From Candidatus Heimdallarchaeota archaeon (GTDB lineage Archaea > Asgardarchaeota > Heimdallarchaeia > Hodarchaeales > Hodarchaeaceae): a stretch of 64,000 nt of DNA. The stretch covers positions 1 to 64,000 of the forward strand of contig RDOB01000001.1 of NCBI GenBank assembly GCA_011364965.1, given 5' to 3'. The notes beneath the pieces were generated by a model that had not been told where the DNA came from, ran no database searches, and saw nothing but the letters and a program-made list of their open reading frames with translations. Of the stretch, positions 54,280 through 63,897 are shown in pieces. How positions within the stretch are numbered: position 1 is the stretch's first letter; each line of letters starts with the position of its first letter. Position numbers and translations under genes: made by a program.

Positions 54280-55068
54280 CTATATTTTTTCCCAATATGG
54301 TATATCTCCTGCTGTAAATTCTCGCATAACCATTTTAGAAACTTCAATAATATTAGGTACGCCTCCCTTTCCGAGAAATCCTCTGTTTTGAGCGATATAT
54401 GAAAGAATCTCATCATTTGTCATATCAAGCTTTGGTAAGCCATATCTCTCTGCAATTCCTTCAGGGTGATGCGATTTAATTCTATTAAGAAAATAATGGA
54501 CAGAAGCCACAGGATCTTCCACTATGTCGATAGAAGAAGCACCCATAAACGTGTGCAGGTCTTTATCAGGATGATCAAATGGAATAATGCCAGGTGTGTC
54601 ATACATTAGAATTTTCCTTGACATTCTAATTGCTTGTGTATGTCGTGTAACACCTGGTTTTTGACCAGTACGAGCAACATGTTTACCTCTCAAAACATTG
54701 ATCAAGCTGCTCTTTCCTGTGTTTGGAATGCCAACAATCGATACTAAAGTCTCCTCCCTTTTTCTAGCATATCTATGGATTTTTTCACGTAACTTTTTTG
54801 TACCAAGTCGCTTTTGTGACGAAACGTAGACCGATGGAAATTCTTTATTGAAGGAAGATATTATAACATCACACACCTCTCTTGGAACGAGATCACATTT
54901 ATTAATCACAATAATTAAGGGAATACTAAGCTCTTTCGTAAAATTCTCTACCGTTGAAACCCTGCTTAAGAGGGGGAATCTACTATCTATTACTTCCAAT
55001 ACGATATGACTGCTTTTTATTAGCTGGAAAACTTGACGGTGTTCCTTCTTTCTTTGCATATATCTCAA
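54280..55068 (-). CDS. Circularly permuted GTPase (YlqF/RbgA-Lsg1 type)
   Basis: 262 residues. Order of GTP motifs is permuted: G4 INKCDL (residue about 58) comes first, then G5, G1 IVGIPNTGKSSLI, then G3 DTPGIIPF. The C-terminal part carries EILSYIAQNRGFLGKGG. Such GTPases mature the large ribosomal subunit. Full length. Isolated, with divergent space before aIF2 beta. Confidence 0.92.
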   Translation of the reverse strand: MRYMQRKKEHRQVFQLIKSSHIVLEVIDSRFPLLSRVSTVENFTKELSIPLIIVINKCDLVPREVCDVIISSFNKEFPSVYVSSQKRLGTKKLREKIHRYARKREETLVSIVGIPNTGKSSLINVLRGKHVARTGQKPGVTRHTQAIRMSRKILMYDTPGIIPFDHPDKDLHTFMGASSIDIVEDPVASVHYFLNRIKSHHPEGIAERYGLPKLDMTNDEILSYIAQNRGFLGKGGVPNIIEVSKMVMREFTAGDIPYWEKI

Positions 55069-55402
55069 CTAATATCAAGGTATTCTTTCTTTTTTCAAGT
55101 AAAACATGTGGAAATTTTACCATTATAAATAAGTGGTATGGTGATTATGTTTAATAACTTTTTATTCCAAATTATTCTTCCTATTCTTAAGATCATCCTT
55201 CTTATGATCCGTAAATAAAACTTTGTGCGATTATCACACAATAACAAAGGAATTTAATCATTCTCCAGTTTTATTTTTTTCATCATATCAAAGTGGTTAA
55301 AAGGTGTCAGGAATTTTCTTGATATGTGAAAGATGAGGTAATACTTCAGTAGAAATTTGTCAACTCCTCTCTCTACACCTTTTCGATAAGCCTTTCGATA
55401 TA
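55069..55402. other. Intergenic region between divergent genes
   Basis: About 334 nt, AT-rich. It holds promoters for the permuted GTPase (leftward) and aIF2 beta (rightward); no ORF or RNA fold seen. Confidence 0.4.
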
Positions 55403-55831
55403 ATGATGATGATTATGACTTCAGAAAATGATTATCTTACAAAGTTAAAAAGAGCACGAGAAAAACTTCCTTCACACGTTTTTGAAAAATCAAGATTTGA
55501 GATTCCTACGGCGGATGTATTTCCAGAAGGAAATAAGACTTGGATTACTGATTGGAATCGAATTTTAAAAGTTTTGAATCGAGAGGAAGATGCAGATCAT
55601 CTTGCTAAGCATTTAGCGAGGGAATTTGCGACTTCTGCCGTAGAAGAACGGGGAAGACTTGTTCTGCAAGGAAAATTTTCAAAAAAACTGATCAATCGTG
55701 AATTAGAAACATATGTGAAAGAATTTGTAGTATGTGAAGAATGTGGGAAACCAGATACAAAATTGATTAAAGAAGGCAGAATATTAATTAAAACTTGCGA
55801 AGCCTGCGGGGCTAGAGTCGCAGTGCGTTGA
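55403..55831 (+). CDS. Translation initiation factor aIF2 subunit beta
   Basis: 142 residues. Family segments FEIPTADVFPEGNKTWITDW, FSKKLINRELETYVKEFVVC and the C-terminal zinc ribbon CEECGKPDTK and CEACGARVAVR. Several in-frame ATG codons open the frame (MMMIMTSEN), so the exact start is uncertain. It is followed by DUF424 and NMD3, a conserved archaeal gene order. Confidence 0.94.
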   Translation: MMMIMTSENDYLTKLKRAREKLPSHVFEKSRFEIPTADVFPEGNKTWITDWNRILKVLNREEDADHLAKHLAREFATSAVEERGRLVLQGKFSKKLINRELETYVKEFVVCEECGKPDTKLIKEGRILIKTCEACGARVAVR

Positions 55832-55875
55832 GGAATTAAGCTTCAAGTTTAGTAGAAATAAGATTGGGGAAAAAA

Positions 55876-56214
55876 ATGAATGATTCTCAACCCTCAAAAA
55901 AAGTATCTTTCAAAGTACATCAAAAGGATAAAACTGAAATCCTAGCTATTTGTGATAAAGAGTTATTTGGAAAAAGGTTGAGAGGAGAGAAAGCAGGAAT
56001 GATTGTTCCTTCCGAATTCTATGATGGAGAAGAAATCCCAACGGAAGATGCTTTACAACTTATGAAAAGGTATCAGAATGTTAACGCTCTTGGGTCTGTT
56101 CTTGAATTAGCAATTCAAAAAAGACTTTTTAATGAAGAAGCAGTCCTTTGGTTCAAAACTGAAGAGGGAAAAAAAATTCCACACCTGTTAATATTCTCTA
56201 TCCCCCCAATCTAA
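55876..56214 (+). CDS. DUF424-family protein
   Basis: About 112 residues: SFKVHQKDKTEILAICDKEL, FYDGEEIPTEDALQLM and HLLIFSIPPI fit DUF424, a small archaeal family usually found beside aIF2 beta and Nmd3. The TTG at 55864 in the track is less likely than the ATG at 55876, which has GGGGA 6 nt upstream. Function unknown; presumed linked to translation or ribosome export-like maturation. Confidence 0.75.
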   Translation: MNDSQPSKKVSFKVHQKDKTEILAICDKELFGKRLRGEKAGMIVPSEFYDGEEIPTEDALQLMKRYQNVNALGSVLELAIQKRLFNEEAVLWFKTEEGKKIPHLLIFSIPPI

Positions 56215-56237
56215 AAAGATTTCTTGGAGGAAAAAAG

Positions 56238-57326
56238 CTGAATTCAAATTGCATTGAATGTGGAGAAAATTTAGTATTTTTTCGGCATTTATGTCAAGCT
56301 TGCTTTTTAAAGCTAAATCCGATTGTAAAAAAGAAAAATATACTGAAAGCAGTAGCTTGTGACAAGTGTGAACTAATGTTTACAAGGGGTAAATGGACAA
56401 AATTCTATCTTGTAGATGTGGGTGACGCAAAATTCAATGAATTTCTTTCACAAGAAATTCTGCAAGTGTGGGATTTCAATTTTAAACCCACAACAATCAC
56501 TCTTGAAGGGATGAGCGTGTCTTTCAATGAATTTAATCATACTCCGCAGATAACTGGAGTGGTTAAAATCTTAGCTAGCCCCGATGTCTTTGTTCCTTTA
56601 ATTGAAATCTCTGAAGATCTTGAGATAGACGTTGATTGGGGAGAATGCATTGAATGCCGAACCCGATTATCGGGATCTTATAGCTCAAAGATTCAAATAC
56701 GTCGCGATCTTAAAATTGGAAAAAAAACCTTGGAAAAGTGGGTTATGGAAATTGAACAGATGAGTCTGGAATTTTTGACATCTGAACGGAAAAATCCCTT
56801 ATTCAGTATAACATACTTAAAAAATGGGATCGACGCTCTATTCCGTACAAAATCTCCAGCAAATACAATAGGTAGATTATTTGCAAAAAAATATGGAGGA
56901 TTAGTTACTGTAACTACCGAATTTGCTGGTTTTGATAAATCCAAATCTAAAGAATACCCTCGAAAACCTGTTGTATTGGTAACTCTGCCACCTTTTGAGA
57001 TCGGAGAATTAGTTGAGTATAATTCTAAAATTATTCAGATACATTCCTTTGGAGACTATGGAGTGGAATTTTGGGATTTTGAGAAAAAAGAATGGATTAA
57101 GAGTCCAGTTAAACAATTTTTCGACTCAAAACCAAATAAAATTGACTATATCGAACTAGAATTACAAATAATTGCTTTTGAGCATGATGGAACTGCTCAA
57201 TTGATGAGTTCTGATAACTATGAGATTTTTTATACTCACTCTTCAGATTTGGGAATTACAAAAGAAGGAGAATTAATTCATGGTTATTTATATAACGGAA
57301 AAATGTTTATTAAGCGAGGAAAATGA
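56238..57326 (+). CDS. NMD3 homologue (CTG start proposed)
   Basis: 362 residues. The track starts at 56376 and cuts off the N-terminal zinc domain. The frame is open upstream to the CTG at 56238, adding NCIECGENL, CQACFLKLNPIV and CDKCELMFTRGKW, the CxxC pattern of NMD3. GGAGG at 56226-56230 is 7 nt before this CTG; no ATG/GTG/TTG lies in the extension. NMD3 binds the large subunit during late maturation. Follows DUF424, so the arrangement is aIF2beta-DUF424-Nmd3. Confidence 0.85.
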   Translation: MNSNCIECGENLVFFRHLCQACFLKLNPIVKKKNILKAVACDKCELMFTRGKWTKFYLVDVGDAKFNEFLSQEILQVWDFNFKPTTITLEGMSVSFNEFNHTPQITGVVKILASPDVFVPLIEISEDLEIDVDWGECIECRTRLSGSYSSKIQIRRDLKIGKKTLEKWVMEIEQMSLEFLTSERKNPLFSITYLKNGIDALFRTKSPANTIGRLFAKKYGGLVTVTTEFAGFDKSKSKEYPRKPVVLVTLPPFEIGELVEYNSKIIQIHSFGDYGVEFWDFEKKEWIKSPVKQFFDSKPNKIDYIELELQIIAFEHDGTAQLMSSDNYEIFYTHSSDLGITKEGELIHGYLYNGKMFIKRGK

Positions 57327-57344
57327 TTAGGAAGGACCAATATA

Positions 57345-58727
57345 TTGAAGAGTCAAAAAGGCTCGTTGTCGCAGAAGAACATTATTGAAATATCTGCTCA
57401 AATAATTACTTATTATGAAGAGAATCAAATTTCTCTAAGAAATGCAATGAAAATTGTAGAAACACAATTTAATGTAGAAGATCCAGAATCTTATTCACGA
57501 ATTCATGCTCTAGTTTTTGAGACAGTTAGACACCAAAATGTCTTAAATCGTCTTTTTCATAATTTTTTTCAAAAATATTTGGCAAACAAGGTCGAAACTG
57601 AATTTCGGAATCTATTACGAGTAATTACATATCTTTTAACCTTTTCTGACCAAAAAAATGATGAAAATCTTTGGTTTGAGACACAAAAAATATTAGATGG
57701 TTCTAAATTTAATAATTATTCAAGAGACCTTTCTAAAAATTATATAATTCAACTAAAGAATTGGGAATTGGATCATCTTCTCAAAGAGATCGAAGATCCT
57801 GAAGAGAAGTTGGCAGTAGGGTATTCTCATCCAACTTGGTTTGTAAGAGATTTAATAAAATTCTATGGATTAGAAACAGCTGTTGAAATTTTCAAGTCAA
57901 ATAATATTATTGGCGCAGTGTACGTCCGTCTAAATCTATTGAATTATCGTAAAGAAGAGATCTTTAAACGATTACAAGAAGAAAAGGTCAATTATCAAGT
58001 TGATAGTGATTTGAATGATGTTCTAAAGATTATTTCAAGTGAGAGCCCATTACCACGTCTTCAGTCTTTTATAGATAATATGTATTATATGCAAAATAAA
58101 GGTTCAGCATTAATCTCTCATGTACTGAACCCCCAGAAGAATGATCTTATTTTGGATACCTGCGCAGCCCCAGGGGGAAAAACTTTTCATATTATGACTT
58201 TGGTTGAAGATTCAGCTAAAGTAATAGCAATAGATAATAACTTTAGAAGAATGAATGAGTTATTAAAAAAGATCCAAGCTTTCCGTGTTGAAAATATTTA
58301 TCCCATAATATTTGACCTTCGGATCTCTCTTCCCTTTAAAATGCAATTTGACAAAATATTGGTAGATGCCCCTTGTTCAGGTTCTGGAACATTTAGCTCG
58401 AGACCAGATTCCAAATGGAGAGTAGATAGACACCACGTAAAATGGTTAAGTAAATTGCAGTATAACCTTCTAGATAATGCAGCAAAATATCTAAGAAAAT
58501 CACCTGAAGCTGCTTTGGTATATTCAACGTGTTCTCTTCTTCCTCAAGAAAATGAAGAAGTTATATCGAGATTTCTCAGAAATAATAAATACTTCACCCT
58601 TAACCCACAATCCCCTTTTATTGGAGTACCAAGCCCATCTTTTCCTTTAGCTCAACGGTTATTTCCACACATCCATGAAACAGAAGGATTCTCAATATTC
58701 AAAATGGGATGGAAAGATATCAACTAG
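57345..58727 (+). CDS. RNA m5C methyltransferase (NOL1/NOP2/Sun, RsmB-like)
   Basis: 460 residues. N-terminal NusB-like helical domain (about 1-140), then the SAM-binding LDTCAAPGGKT, motif IV LVDAPCSGSGTF and motif VI YSTCSLLPQENEEV with the two Cys residues required for catalysis. Substrate rRNA or tRNA cytosine is not determinable. TTG start at 57345, 18 nt after NMD3, so it is co-transcribed. Confidence 0.92.
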   Translation: MKSQKGSLSQKNIIEISAQIITYYEENQISLRNAMKIVETQFNVEDPESYSRIHALVFETVRHQNVLNRLFHNFFQKYLANKVETEFRNLLRVITYLLTFSDQKNDENLWFETQKILDGSKFNNYSRDLSKNYIIQLKNWELDHLLKEIEDPEEKLAVGYSHPTWFVRDLIKFYGLETAVEIFKSNNIIGAVYVRLNLLNYRKEEIFKRLQEEKVNYQVDSDLNDVLKIISSESPLPRLQSFIDNMYYMQNKGSALISHVLNPQKNDLILDTCAAPGGKTFHIMTLVEDSAKVIAIDNNFRRMNELLKKIQAFRVENIYPIIFDLRISLPFKMQFDKILVDAPCSGSGTFSSRPDSKWRVDRHHVKWLSKLQYNLLDNAAKYLRKSPEAALVYSTCSLLPQENEEVISRFLRNNKYFTLNPQSPFIGVPSPSFPLAQRLFPHIHETEGFSIFKMGWKDIN

Positions 58728-58731
58728 CTTT

Positions 58732-61428
58732 TCAACCAAAAAAGTCCATGAGATTGATTTGACCAGTTGCTACTTCTGTTGTATCAATATCTAATGCTCC
58801 AAATAATTGATCGAATATCGAATCTATCATTGAACGATAGGATTTGATATCTATTTTGGTATCTTCTGTATAAAGCTCTAATGGGATAACATGTTTATCT
58901 GTTTGAGTTTTAATGTACTTTATTAATTGGCCAGCCTTAATAAAGGATTTATTGCTAGAATTTCCATCGTGTGTCTTTTTATATTGTTTTTGGAGCGAAT
59001 TTTCTAATTGTTTGGCTGCTTTAACATGTTGAGCATTCACTTTATACGCATGAAGGGGTTGCGTTAATTGCATTGTAATTGCTAAGTCCTCTCCTGTATA
59101 TTTCCCATTTTCTAATTTCTGATATATATTTTTTACCAATTCCTTAACTTTATTCTTAGCAATATCAAAATCTTCTTCTGAATGGACTTCAGAAAGTATT
59201 TTGAGTACATCTGCGAAGCCATCTTGGAGGAACATTGGTGTATTTCTTTTTTTACCCATTAAACCCTTTACATCAACACTCGAATCAGGATATACACCAA
59301 AATAATTTTTCTTCCGCTCAGATAACACCACATATCGATATATCTTTTCCATCTCCAAGCTTACTTCCAATTCAGCTGTACTCCAATTAATAATTTCCTC
59401 TATTTCTTGTTTTGAAGGATTTTCTAAGAAAACTGAATCTGTATCTCCATATAAAACCTTTATCCCTAATATTTGTGCTTTTTGTATTGTTTTCTCGATA
59501 GCGTCCCTCCCGTAAGCGGTTGTTGAGTCCGCAACGGGTAAGCAATATAATGGAAATCGATCACTTCCCAAGACTCCATATGATGCATTTATCAAAACCT
59601 TTAGACTTCTCTCCAAAATACGATTAAAAATTTGATTTGAGGACTTTCTCTTAGATTCAGGTTTTATCCAACGCACTCTAACATCCTTTATGAAACCGAT
59701 GATATCAGACATGATCCCCCTGTTTTCCTGACAAACCCAATACTTGGTTTGAGGAACGTGATTTTCCTTGCATTTTTCATGATTGCATAAAATTGTTTCA
59801 TAACTCAAATTAAACGTACCAATAATTGAAGGATATAGTGAGGCAAAATCCAACACTGCGACATTGAAATGAACTCCAGGAACAGGATCTATAACTCTAG
59901 CACCTTTATACTTCTTTCCTTTTATAATTGCTTCAGAACTAGCTTGAGTTCCTTTGATTAACAGATCTTCTGGATTAGGTATTAATAATCCGCGTCTTCG
60001 ATGTTCAAAATAAAATAAGCTTTTTACCCAAGTTGAAACGCTCGTTCTGACTAAATCATCGATGGGTGTACGAGAGACCCTTGAAAGTATAAATATTAAA
60101 TTTAGGGGGGTTTTTTCGTCAAATAATAATAAATCCAACGTGATTTTTGCATCACGGAGACAATAATTTATTAATTCCCACTCTGGTAACTCCGAAATAC
60201 CAGTACTTATCTTTAACTTTCCTATGCCAAGTAAAGCCTCTGCAATCGCATTAAGATTCTCTTCACGGTATTTATTTCCAAATGCATATGTTTTAATGGC
60301 AATATTATGATAGAAACGATACAAATCTAAATGAAGGGCACTTTTAAAGTTACAGTCCCCGCTCCTTTTATTCCAAATGATTGGATTTGTCTCACGAATT
60401 TTAAGATGTCTAGCGCGTTCATGCAGGTATGGAAAATCAAAATTATCCCCGTTGAAAGAAGTTACAACAGTATATTTAACAAGGAGTTCAAAAGCTCTTT
60501 TAATTAAGTCCTCTTCGGCGGTAAACCGTTCTATTATTAATTCTGAAGGGATAATTTCTGTTTTTTCACCTCTATCAATCTCATCCCTATTTAATACTAA
60601 AGCATATTCTTTCCCTCTATTATCAACTAAACAAATACAGATAATTCGGAATTTAGGATCACTAGGTTGAGGAATTTGCCCTTCTTCGTATTCAGTCTCA
60701 ATGTCACATGCTACAACAGGCATATCAGGAATTTCTTGAGTAAAATCATCGATAAAAACATCTATTAAACCTTCGTATTGTTTAAGATAATTTAGTGCCG
60801 TATCAGGTATATTCATACCTGAAGTTGAACTTTTAGCCTCAATAAACTTATAATTCTCTTCATCCCACCAATATTTACGTCCAGGAACCAGTTGTGTATC
60901 GTAAAGCCAGTTTTGATGGTATTTTATCTTCGATTCCCATGTATCCCCCAGAACATCTCGAACTTTGGGAACTTCGCTAGGAGTAGGAGTATAAATCTTA
61001 GTAAGGTTAACTTCCGAGCTAGCAAGTAAATCTTTTTTATTAATCGACTCAAAACGTTTGATGGTACCTTTTGGAAATTTATACTGCTCGAGCTTTTCTA
61101 TGGGTTCACGAGATAGGCAGTAGGGAACATGGCCATAAGGATCGTTGATATATAATACTCTTTGATTAGCAGTATCGTAAAGTTTGATCCCAGCTCCATT
61201 GAATTTAGCATCATAAACCGTACTCAGAATAAAATAATCAGTATAAGATTTCAACTGGTAGCTTTCAACTTGTACTTTATTCCCTACTCTCTCCTTATTG
61301 GAGACTCTGTTCAATTCATGGAATAATATATTAGTTTTAGTATTATTTTCTTGAGTTATTTTTTTAGGAATTGATGTGGATCCTTCAACAAATTCATCAA
61401 GTTTTGGTGACATAATATTTACAACCAA
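58732..61428 (-). CDS. DNA polymerase B with proofreading exonuclease
   Basis: 898 residues. Exo I DIETEYEEG, Exo II SFNGDNFDFPYL, Exo III YCLRDAKI; polymerase motif A LDFASLYPSII, motif B KVLINASYGVLG, motif C YGDTDSVF. All catalytic residues are present and there is no intein. Two short extra regions at the N-terminus are within the range of archaeal PolB. Start among several near ATG codons (MVVNIMSPKLDEF). Convergent with the methyltransferase gene, 4 nt apart. Confidence 0.97.
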   Translation of the reverse strand: MVVNIMSPKLDEFVEGSTSIPKKITQENNTKTNILFHELNRVSNKERVGNKVQVESYQLKSYTDYFILSTVYDAKFNGAGIKLYDTANQRVLYINDPYGHVPYCLSREPIEKLEQYKFPKGTIKRFESINKKDLLASSEVNLTKIYTPTPSEVPKVRDVLGDTWESKIKYHQNWLYDTQLVPGRKYWWDEENYKFIEAKSSTSGMNIPDTALNYLKQYEGLIDVFIDDFTQEIPDMPVVACDIETEYEEGQIPQPSDPKFRIICICLVDNRGKEYALVLNRDEIDRGEKTEIIPSELIIERFTAEEDLIKRAFELLVKYTVVTSFNGDNFDFPYLHERARHLKIRETNPIIWNKRSGDCNFKSALHLDLYRFYHNIAIKTYAFGNKYREENLNAIAEALLGIGKLKISTGISELPEWELINYCLRDAKITLDLLLFDEKTPLNLIFILSRVSRTPIDDLVRTSVSTWVKSLFYFEHRRRGLLIPNPEDLLIKGTQASSEAIIKGKKYKGARVIDPVPGVHFNVAVLDFASLYPSIIGTFNLSYETILCNHEKCKENHVPQTKYWVCQENRGIMSDIIGFIKDVRVRWIKPESKRKSSNQIFNRILERSLKVLINASYGVLGSDRFPLYCLPVADSTTAYGRDAIEKTIQKAQILGIKVLYGDTDSVFLENPSKQEIEEIINWSTAELEVSLEMEKIYRYVVLSERKKNYFGVYPDSSVDVKGLMGKKRNTPMFLQDGFADVLKILSEVHSEEDFDIAKNKVKELVKNIYQKLENGKYTGEDLAITMQLTQPLHAYKVNAQHVKAAKQLENSLQKQYKKTHDGNSSNKSFIKAGQLIKYIKTQTDKHVIPLELYTEDTKIDIKSYRSMIDSIFDQLFGALDIDTTEVATGQINLMDFFG

Positions 61429-61833
61429 AATATTAAATTAAGATTTTCAAAGCAAATGCATAACGATCAATCTGATACATTTAATACATACCAGAAGTTT
61501 ATTTGATTTGTTTATAATATTCTAGTATTAAAAACTTCATAACCGTATTTTCTTAATGGCAATCTCTTCTTATTGGTTTTTTTATTCTTATTATTACGCT
61601 TGGGACAAATATTCAATTTTAATTTATAAGAGAGAGCTCCTAGCAATTAAAAAACCAAAATATTGGATAAATACAAAATTAACAGATTTTAATGTTTTTC
61701 ATAATTTAAAGGAAAGAAAATTAAATAGGAAGGGGAGATATTTTTAGACAGAGCTTTTTGGATATTTTATGAAATGCAGAGTGTTGTAATTATACTCCTA
61801 TAAAACAATAAAACGTAATTCGTGTGACATGAG
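61429..61833. other. Intergenic region between divergent genes
   Basis: About 400 nt, very AT-rich. The 63-codon frame at 61556-61747 lacks a Shine-Dalgarno and resembles translated AT-rich spacer. No RNA fold was recognised. Confidence 0.4.
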
Positions 61834-62169
61834 ATGAGTTCAATTGAATTAAATGCCAAAAAAATTGAAACTTTAACTAAAGTGGCGAGACTGCTTGGAG
61901 ATCAGCTTCGAGAACAGAATAATAAGATTGAACAGTTACAGATAGAATTAGAAAAATTAAAAGAATTATTTAAAAGTAAAATTGAGTCCAATTCTGCTGT
62001 TTTAACAGAGGAAAAAGATATCAAAATAGCACAACAAATTAAACCAACCTTAGCTTCAAGGCAAGCTCCTGAAGTTGCAAAATTAGCTCAACAAAAAGCT
62101 ACTGCTAGAAACATCTCATCTGAAAAAGAAGAATTAAGAAAAGCATTAAAAATCATTGAAGAATTATAA
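61834..62169 (+). CDS. Small coiled-coil protein
   Basis: 111 residues, one long coiled coil at about 5-50 (LTKVARLLGDQLREQNNKIEQL) followed by a low-complexity Ala/Gln/Lys region and a short terminal helix. Convergent with the next gene. The family is unknown; its reality rests on codon pattern and length. Confidence 0.5.
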   Translation: MSSIELNAKKIETLTKVARLLGDQLREQNNKIEQLQIELEKLKELFKSKIESNSAVLTEEKDIKIAQQIKPTLASRQAPEVAKLAQQKATARNISSEKEELRKALKIIEEL

Positions 62170-62181
62170 TAAGGATTCTTA

Positions 62182-63897
62182 CTATCTCAAAACTTGACGT
62201 ACCAGTTGTCTTATTTCTAAGGGTACAAAATCCTTATTTCCTAAAAGTGCGTCTTTATATGATCGATTTCTATCTCTCCACTCTGTTGTATCCAACTGAT
62301 ACAGCTCTTCTCCTGTAGATGATATTATAACTTTTAGAATTCGATTATCCACAAAGTCGTTAAGTTTCTTAGTCAAATTTGAAACGTTTTCAAACGAAAT
62401 GTTTAGAATTTTACGTAGTTGTTCTTTGGATAGAGAATTTTCTGCCCCTAGTATAAATAAGATCCAATTATCAGGATGTGCTAAGAAAGTTTTAACTAAA
62501 TTAGTAACTATTTGCACATTCACACTTTCTGCACCTGTTAATTGTCCTTGCTTCATTGTAAATTCCTGAGTAACTTTGTAACTTAATTCCCTCTCTGAAT
62601 TCGAATGACTAAGTTGAGCTAACCGATCTTTCAGAATATCAACTTCTTCTCTGAGCTGAGTGAGATCTTTCACGACATGAGAGTCTTGATATTCTGGAAT
62701 TTTTGATGTATCGTCCGTTAAATCTGCTTTCAGAAGCAATCGCTGTTTCATTTCTTCATATTCGCGTTTCATTTGGATTAAAATATATTCGAATTCCTCA
62801 ATTTTCTCTGCAAGATGATCTGCGATTTCTTCATCGATTCCACGAGACCAAGCTAGTTTTTCTGGAACTCCTTGAGTAGTTTTATTGAGCTCTCTTTCCA
62901 AATTAGATTTTATTGTTTCCAGTTCAATAATTCTTGACTCCTGATTTTGAATTTTATTTTTTAGACCAGATAAAATGGTAGGAGATGTAAGAATAATTTC
63001 ATTATCAGAATTTTTTGGAATTCGATATACTGGCACAAAAGCTCCTGCTCCTTCGATTATAGATCCGTCTATGATCTCCACCCCCAATTGCCTTAATAAT
63101 ACAACTAACTCCTCTGTTTCATCGTTTTTTCTAAACATAAACATATCCTCCCCATGACGGTAAATTCGCGAAAACCTTAGCCATGTGTTCACGAAATCTA
63201 AAACATCCTGCTCATCATCACAATTGGAAACCGATCGTATTATCTCTGGAAAGTTGGCTTCATATTTACTGGTAAAAACCTTTACAAGTGCTGAGCAAAT
63301 TTGAACAGGAATCTTTATATAATAACCCCTTTGATTTTGGGCAATTTCACCTTCTGGACATAATTGAATATCAAATATTGAGTCAAATGTTTCTAGTAGA
63401 GCATCTATCTTTTCTCGTTGGTCAGTTTGATAAGTTCCTGTGAGAAATACATTCTTTGAAAGCGTTAATAATCCTAACAATTTTGCTAAAGAATTATTCT
63501 TGGTTTTCACTGGAAGCTTAATCGGTAATTGGTTTTTCTTGTTACCAATACTGGTTACTGTGAAAGAAATTAAGAAAAGTTCTTGAGGATCAGTCACTAA
63601 AAGCTTAATAGTAGAAAGAGGAATTGACATCTCTGGATTTGATCGATATCGAGACCATTGCGCACGACTAACGATTGGTTCAAGATTTTTTAGAACAACA
63701 CTTTTCTGAAACACAAATCTTCTCCCTCTAGGGGTTAAATTAACGCGCGTATCATCTGCAAAATGTTCTAAGGATAACCATTCATCAATAATGTGCTCTG
63801 CATCCTGTTCGGATTCGGATTCTAAGATAGACTCGTGGATTTTCGTAAATATTCCTCCATCTGTGATATTGAAACGTATTTCTTTAAGTCCATGAAT
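62182..63897 (-). CDS. Unknown protein with winged helix and coiled coil; start upstream of ORF track
   Basis: About 571 residues if read from the ATT at 63897. The track starts at a GTG at 63714, but the frame is open for 61 codons upstream and encodes a protein-like segment (EIRFNITDGGIFTKIHESIL, AEHIIDEWLSLEHFADD) with no ATG/GTG/TTG. A coiled coil lies near the middle (EIADHLAEKIEEFEYILIQM) and a winged helix in the last quarter (SKEQLRKILNISFENVSNLT). I do not recognise the family. GTG 63714, with GAGGGAG upstream, remains possible. Confidence 0.55.
   Translation of the reverse strand: MHGLKEIRFNITDGGIFTKIHESILESESEQDAEHIIDEWLSLEHFADDTRVNLTPRGRRFVFQKSVVLKNLEPIVSRAQWSRYRSNPEMSIPLSTIKLLVTDPQELFLISFTVTSIGNKKNQLPIKLPVKTKNNSLAKLLGLLTLSKNVFLTGTYQTDQREKIDALLETFDSIFDIQLCPEGEIAQNQRGYYIKIPVQICSALVKVFTSKYEANFPEIIRSVSNCDDEQDVLDFVNTWLRFSRIYRHGEDMFMFRKNDETEELVVLLRQLGVEIIDGSIIEGAGAFVPVYRIPKNSDNEIILTSPTILSGLKNKIQNQESRIIELETIKSNLERELNKTTQGVPEKLAWSRGIDEEIADHLAEKIEEFEYILIQMKREYEEMKQRLLLKADLTDDTSKIPEYQDSHVVKDLTQLREEVDILKDRLAQLSHSNSERELSYKVTQEFTMKQGQLTGAESVNVQIVTNLVKTFLAHPDNWILFILGAENSLSKEQLRKILNISFENVSNLTKKLNDFVDNRILKVIISSTGEELYQLDTTEWRDRNRSYKDALLGNKDFVPLEIRQLVRQVLR

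Noticed and set aside
61556-61747. 63-aa + ORF in the PolB upstream spacer
   Set aside because: Tyr/Phe/Lys-rich, no Shine-Dalgarno, no recognisable domain.
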